Notes under the pieces: generated by a model
What the model saw: only the letters and a program-made list of their open reading frames with translations
Told to the model about the DNA's origin: nothing
Databases searched by the model: none
Shown: piece after piece, positions 5,795 to 9,128 of the stretch
Layout of the letters: each line of letters starts with the position of its first letter
Position numbering within the stretch: position 1 is the first letter of the stretch
Assembly: GCA_042091225.1 (NCBI GenBank)
Contig: JBELHW010000061.1
Span: 1 to 9,128, forward strand
DNA: 9,128 nucleotides
Direction of reading: 5' to 3'
DNA from: JABAYQ01 sp042091225
GTDB lineage: Bacteria > Bacteroidota > Bacteroidia > Flavobacteriales > UBA7312
Translations under genes and position numbers: made by a program

Positions 5795-7103
5795 CTTTCC
5801 AGTTTAGTCTATCACTTGTAGAAAATTGCCAAGGCGCACCATTATTTTCTATATTATTAAAAATGTTATTTAATTCCATTGGAGCTGCAGATTCTTCCAT
5901 TACCAAGTATCTTCTCAAATCAACAATAATTGATAAAGGGTCAATATTTATAGGACAAGCATCTGTACAAGCATTACAAGAAGTACATGCCCAAATCTCT
6001 TCTTTAGTTATATAATCGTTCAATAAAGATTTATTGTCTTGTTTAAATTCTTTATTTAGATCGATGTTTTTACCAACTTCATCTATTCTATCTCTAACAT
6101 CCATCATTATTTTTCTAGGAGATAGTAACTTACCAGTCTGATTTGCAGGACATTCTGAAGTACACCTTCCACATTCGGTACAACTATAAGCATTAAGAAT
6201 TTGAATTTTGTTTAAATCAATTACATCTTTCACTCCAAATCTTTCGGGTACTGCTTGGTCAGAAGTGGCTGCAAAAGGATCAATATTAGGGTCCATCATT
6301 TTACTTACTTCGTCTGTGACAGCTTGCATATTTGAAAATTTACCTAGAGGATTTAAATTAGAATAATAGGTATTAGGAAATGCTAAAATAATATGAAGGT
6401 GTTTCGAAATTACTAGATAATTGAGAAAAGCAAAAATTCCCAAAATATGAAACCACCAACAAGCTCTCTCAATAAAAATTAAAGAAGAATCATTATTTCC
6501 TTCTAATAAAGGAATTAAATATTGACTAACAGGATTCGAAAACATTGTGGTGTAATGAGAATCACCACGCTGGTAAAGTAAACTATCACTAGCATTCATT
6601 AAAAGAAAAGCAAACATTAATAGCACTTCAACTACTAAGATAATATTAGCGTCAGATTTGGGCCATCCTTTCATTTCAGGACTTAAAAACCTTTTAATGT
6701 TCATGAAATTCCTTCTAATAAAGAAAACGACACAAGCGATAAGAACTAATAAAGCTAAAATTTCAAATGATCCGATTAAGAAACTATAAAAACCACCCAT
6801 AAATGACAAAACTCTATGAGTGCCAAAAATTCCATCAATAATAATTTCTATAACTTCAATGTTTATAATTACGAATCCTACATAAATAAGAATGTGAAAA
6901 AATCCAGCAACAGGTCGGTTAATCATTTTAGATTGACCTAAAGCAACTCTTACCATTGTTTTCCATCGATCTTTTTTATTATCGCTTCTATTTATTTCTT
7001 TACCAAGATTTATATTTCTTAAAATTTTACCAAAATTCTTAGAAAAGAAATAGGTAGAAATTACAAAAAAGAATAAAAAAGTGATTTGCGGTATAATACT
7101 CAT
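5787..7103 (-). CDS. Membrane-bound [4Fe-4S] protein, HdrE/NarI-like membrane part plus ferredoxin domain
   Basis: This 438-residue protein has about five predicted membrane helices (about 5-22, 68-90, 100-129, 153-170 and 212-232), then a cytoplasmic ferredoxin-like domain with two CxxCxxCxxxCP motifs: C308, C311, C314, C318 (CTECGRCTSECP) and C373, C376, C379, C383 (CTSCNACTDACP). These bind two [4Fe-4S] clusters. Histidines in or next to helices (H70, H219, H235, H237) could ligate b-type haem, as in NarI, HdrE or DsrM, but this is inferred. The expected role is electron exchange between the quinone pool and a soluble partner. The CCG-domain protein encoded two genes downstream is that partner's best candidate. 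Physiological donor and acceptor are unknown. The gene begins 4 nt after the MCE gene and overlaps the HAD gene by 8 nt. The A-rich sequence before the ATG has no Shine-Dalgarno. Confidence 0.88.
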   Translation of the reverse strand: MSIIPQITFLFFFVISTYFFSKNFGKILRNINLGKEINRSDNKKDRWKTMVRVALGQSKMINRPVAGFFHILIYVGFVIINIEVIEIIIDGIFGTHRVLSFMGGFYSFLIGSFEILALLVLIACVVFFIRRNFMNIKRFLSPEMKGWPKSDANIILVVEVLLMFAFLLMNASDSLLYQRGDSHYTTMFSNPVSQYLIPLLEGNNDSSLIFIERACWWFHILGIFAFLNYLVISKHLHIILAFPNTYYSNLNPLGKFSNMQAVTDEVSKMMDPNIDPFAATSDQAVPERFGVKDVIDLNKIQILNAYSCTECGRCTSECPANQTGKLLSPRKIMMDVRDRIDEVGKNIDLNKEFKQDNKSLLNDYITKEEIWACTSCNACTDACPINIDPLSIIVDLRRYLVMEESAAPMELNNIFNNIENNGAPWQFSTSDRLNWKDE

Positions 7104-7107
7104 TTAT

Positions 7108-8094
7108 CTACTTGTTAGTTTTTTCTTTAACAACTCTAGTGCCACCAAGTAAAGAAAACGAAACATATCTTTTTGGTCTTGCTTTCATGTCAGCAATTAG
7201 GAGTTCAAGTTCTTTAGAAGAATTTTCTAAGTTTTTATACAATGCTTTATCATTTAAAAGCATACCTACACTACCTTCTCCATTTTCAATTTTTGTTAAA
7301 ATTTTATTAAACACAAATAGAGAACTATCCACATTACTAATCGTATTTTTAATTTGAGATTTTGCTAAGGAATCAGTTAATGACTCAATATTAACTAACA
7401 CATTTGATATAAGCTCGTTATTGTTATGAAGGTTAGTAGTTATAGATTCCACATTTAATAAAATGTTAGAAACTCTCACATCATTTTTATAAATAACGCT
7501 ATCTAGTTTAATCATTGCTAATTCCATAGTACTAAATGTTCTATTAAGACTTAACAAACTACTAGTGAGGCTATTTCTTGCGTCCTTATCTAAAACAGTT
7601 GTAATTACTGTCATTACAGAATCAATGGAAGAAATTAAATCTTCAGCTTTGTTTTTTAATGGAAGAACTTGCTTATTAACTTCGTCTTTTAATCCACTTT
7701 CAATTTCTGAATACAAAGTGTCTCCAGGCATAGAATAATTAAGGTTATCACCAATGATTATTTGTAAAGCCTTTGTTCCCATTATATCGGAATTATAAAT
7801 TTTGGCAATAGAATTAGAAGGTATTTTTAAACCGTTTTCTATAGTAAACTTTACAATAATTTCGTTCATGTTATTAGGGTGAAAATATATTTCACTTACA
7901 GAACCAACAGTTAAGCCATTTACTCTTACAGGAGAAGAAACTTCCATGCCATCAATATTTTGATAAACAGAAATATATTGGTCTGCATTTGAAAAAATAT
8001 TATTCCCTCTTAAAAAGTTTATTCCCCAAACTAGAAGAGAAATAGCAATTAGAGCTGTTAATCCGATTTTAAATTCAGCATTAAACTTATTCAT
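7108..8094 (-). CDS. MCE/MlaD-family lipid-transport protein
   Basis: This 328-residue protein has one N-terminal membrane anchor (about 9-28, IGLTALIAISLLVWGINFLRG), followed by a single MCE domain (about 38-116: YISVYQNIDGMEVSSPVRVN, GLTVGSVSEIYF, ending LQIIIGD). The long periplasmic tail (about 130-300) is predicted helical and includes two near-identical 15-residue segments (208-222 and 229-243). The tail ends with a stretch typical of Bacteroidota homologues: NGEGSVGMLLNDKALYKNL (271-289) and RPKRYVSFSLLG (306-317). MCE proteins form hexameric rings that carry phospholipids between inner and outer membranes together with an ABC transporter (MlaE/MlaF). No such partner is in the window. 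The ATG overlaps the amidase stop by 8 nt (ATGAATAA), so the two are translationally coupled. This implies coordination of peptidoglycan remodelling and lipid traffic. Confidence 0.9.
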   Translation of the reverse strand: MNKFNAEFKIGLTALIAISLLVWGINFLRGNNIFSNADQYISVYQNIDGMEVSSPVRVNGLTVGSVSEIYFHPNNMNEIIVKFTIENGLKIPSNSIAKIYNSDIMGTKALQIIIGDNLNYSMPGDTLYSEIESGLKDEVNKQVLPLKNKAEDLISSIDSVMTVITTVLDKDARNSLTSSLLSLNRTFSTMELAMIKLDSVIYKNDVRVSNILLNVESITTNLHNNNELISNVLVNIESLTDSLAKSQIKNTISNVDSSLFVFNKILTKIENGEGSVGMLLNDKALYKNLENSSKELELLIADMKARPKRYVSFSLLGGTRVVKEKTNK

Positions 8095-9128
8095 CTGATA
8101 TTAGTTTTAATTTATTAGTTGCTTGAAAAAGGTTAACTTTTACTCCATCTTCAAATGCAATAACGAAAGCATCTGTAAATCCATTTTCTTTAGCCTTTTT
8201 TTGAATTTCTTTAGCCTCATCAACTGACTTTACAGAACCAAGCGTGTATTTATAAAACGGTCCTTCTTTAAAATATTGAACTTTCATTCCGTTAATGTTC
8301 TTTAAATCGATCAACACTTTTGATGTTGTAATTTGAACTTTAAATATAACACCATTATCTGAAAATTCATCGTTGGATTTAGAAGAAGTTTCAACTATTT
8401 TTTCAATGTCTAAAGATGAAAATTTTGCGATTTGTTCTAATTCTAATTTGTATTCTTTAAAAGCTCTAAATAAAGCTGAAGCCATGTATGTTTGTCCTTG
8501 TTTAGAATGTAAAAAATCTTCTTCATCAGGATTAGAAATAAAACCTAATTCTACTAGCACACTAGGCATAGATGTTCTACTTGTTACCCATAAAGGAGTT
8601 TGCTTCACTCCCCTATCAACCCTATTAACTCTAGTTTTAAATTGATTTTGTATTTTTTGAGCAATTAATATAGATTGATCTAGAAAGGTAGATTGATTAA
8701 GTGTTAGGGCAATAATACTTTCTGGAGATGTAGGGTCAAAACCGTCATAATTTTCTTCGTAATTATCTTCTAAATAAATAACAGAATTTTCTCTTTGTGC
8801 AATTCTTAAATTTTCTTTGGTATACCTTAAACCCATGACATGAGAAGATGTACCTTTAGCTGTCTTTTTTGTAAACGAATCACAATGGATTGAAATAAAT
8901 AAATCTGCATTTGCATCATTAGCAATATTAGTCCTGTCTTTAAGAGAAGGAAAGGAATCGTCCTTTCTTGTATAAACAACCTTTACGTCCTTAAATTCTT
9001 TCTGAATATATTCTCCTAACTTTAGAGTAACGTCTAAAGCAATATCTTTTTCTGTTTTGCTATACCTACCAGTCCCCATTGCTCCAGGGTCTTTGCCGCC
9101 ATGACCTGCATCTAAAACAACGACTTCA
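8087..9128 (-). CDS. N-acetylmuramoyl-L-alanine amidase (Amidase_3) with SPOR-like tail, 5' end outside window
   Basis: A zinc amidase that cuts the bond between N-acetylmuramic acid and the stem peptide in peptidoglycan; it would act in the periplasm. The frame stays open to the right edge, giving 346 residues. The ATG at 9077-9079 is internal, because the essential zinc motif VVVLDAGHGGKDPGA is encoded upstream of it (9080-9127). Numbered from the window edge, visible catalytic elements are the His in AGHGG, Glu26 (SKTEKD), His81 (LFISIHCDS) and the catalytic Glu193 (VLVELGFISN). A family-typical insertion lies between His81 and Glu193 (RENSVIYLEDNYEENYDGFD). A linker of about 30 residues leads to a C-terminal SPOR-like domain (about 260-340, VIFKVQI to FVIAFEDG), which would target denuded glycan at septa. 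The signal peptide is expected just outside. It precedes and overlaps the MCE gene by 8 nt. Confidence 0.93.
   Translation of the reverse strand, partial: EVVVLDAGHGGKDPGAMGTGRYSKTEKDIALDVTLKLGEYIQKEFKDVKVVYTRKDDSFPSLKDRTNIANDANADLFISIHCDSFTKKTAKGTSSHVMGLRYTKENLRIAQRENSVIYLEDNYEENYDGFDPTSPESIIALTLNQSTFLDQSILIAQKIQNQFKTRVNRVDRGVKQTPLWVTSRTSMPSVLVELGFISNPDEEDFLHSKQGQTYMASALFRAFKEYKLELEQIAKFSSLDIEKIVETSSKSNDEFSDNGVIFKVQITTSKVLIDLKNINGMKVQYFKEGPFYKYTLGSVKSVDEAKEIQKKAKENGFTDAFVIAFEDGVKVNLFQATNKLKLISDE

Noticed and set aside
7112..7357. Plus-strand open frame of 81 codons antisense to the MCE gene
   Set aside because: Serine/leucine-rich composition typical of a reverse-frame shadow; the MCE frame explains the conservation.
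8373..8645. Plus-strand open frame of 90 codons antisense to the amidase gene
   Set aside because: Shadow of the amidase; its cysteines arise from complementary codons and form no known motif.
1..9128. CRISPR arrays, tRNA/rRNA genes, insertion sequences, prophage or toxin-antitoxin genes
   Set aside because: No repeat-spacer pattern, cloverleaf sequence, transposase or integrase motif was seen on either strand; nearly all bases are in tightly packed housekeeping genes.

Overview
The window looks like ordinary core chromosome of a Bacteroidota bacterium, most likely of Flavobacteriales type. This rests on the strong A+T bias, the absence of Shine-Dalgarno sequences in front of the genes (start regions are A-rich), a signal peptide ending in VFS|Q, and protein sequences that resemble flavobacterial versions (Fur, PurA, OstA-like, MCE, amidase with a SPOR-like tail). 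I cannot name a genus. I see no mobile elements, CRISPR arrays, RNA genes or phage genes.

There are two convergent blocks. Left block, plus strand: the 3' end of a long RelA/SpoT (p)ppGpp synthetase/hydrolase (2-805), a 74-bp gap with a possible promoter and inverted repeats, then a tight run of fur (880-1338), purA (1340-2608) and a large secreted OstA/LptA-like protein (2612-4105, TTG start). The last three genes are separated by only 1 and 3 nt and must be co-transcribed. The theme is stringent response and purine nucleotides, iron regulation and outer-membrane lipid/LPS transport.

Right block, minus strand, read from the right edge leftwards: an N-acetylmuramoyl-L-alanine amidase cut by the window end (8087->9128), an MCE/MlaD-type lipid-transport protein (7108-8094), a membrane protein with two [4Fe-4S] motifs (5787-7103), a small HAD-type phosphatase (5366-5794), a CCG-domain iron-sulfur protein (4572-5360) and a small conserved protein of unknown function (4102-4572). 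All junctions are overlaps of 1 or 8 nt or gaps of 4-5 nt, so this is one operon whose promoter lies outside the window. The first half serves the envelope (peptidoglycan cleavage, lipid trafficking). The second half looks like a split, HdrDE/DsrMK-like membrane redox module whose electron donor and acceptor are not evident.

The two blocks collide end to end with no intergenic DNA: both stop codons lie within one TTAA palindrome at 4102-4105. The most interesting uncharacterised material is the redox/HAD/unknown-protein cluster at 4102-7103. Nothing else departs strongly from what is expected in this group.
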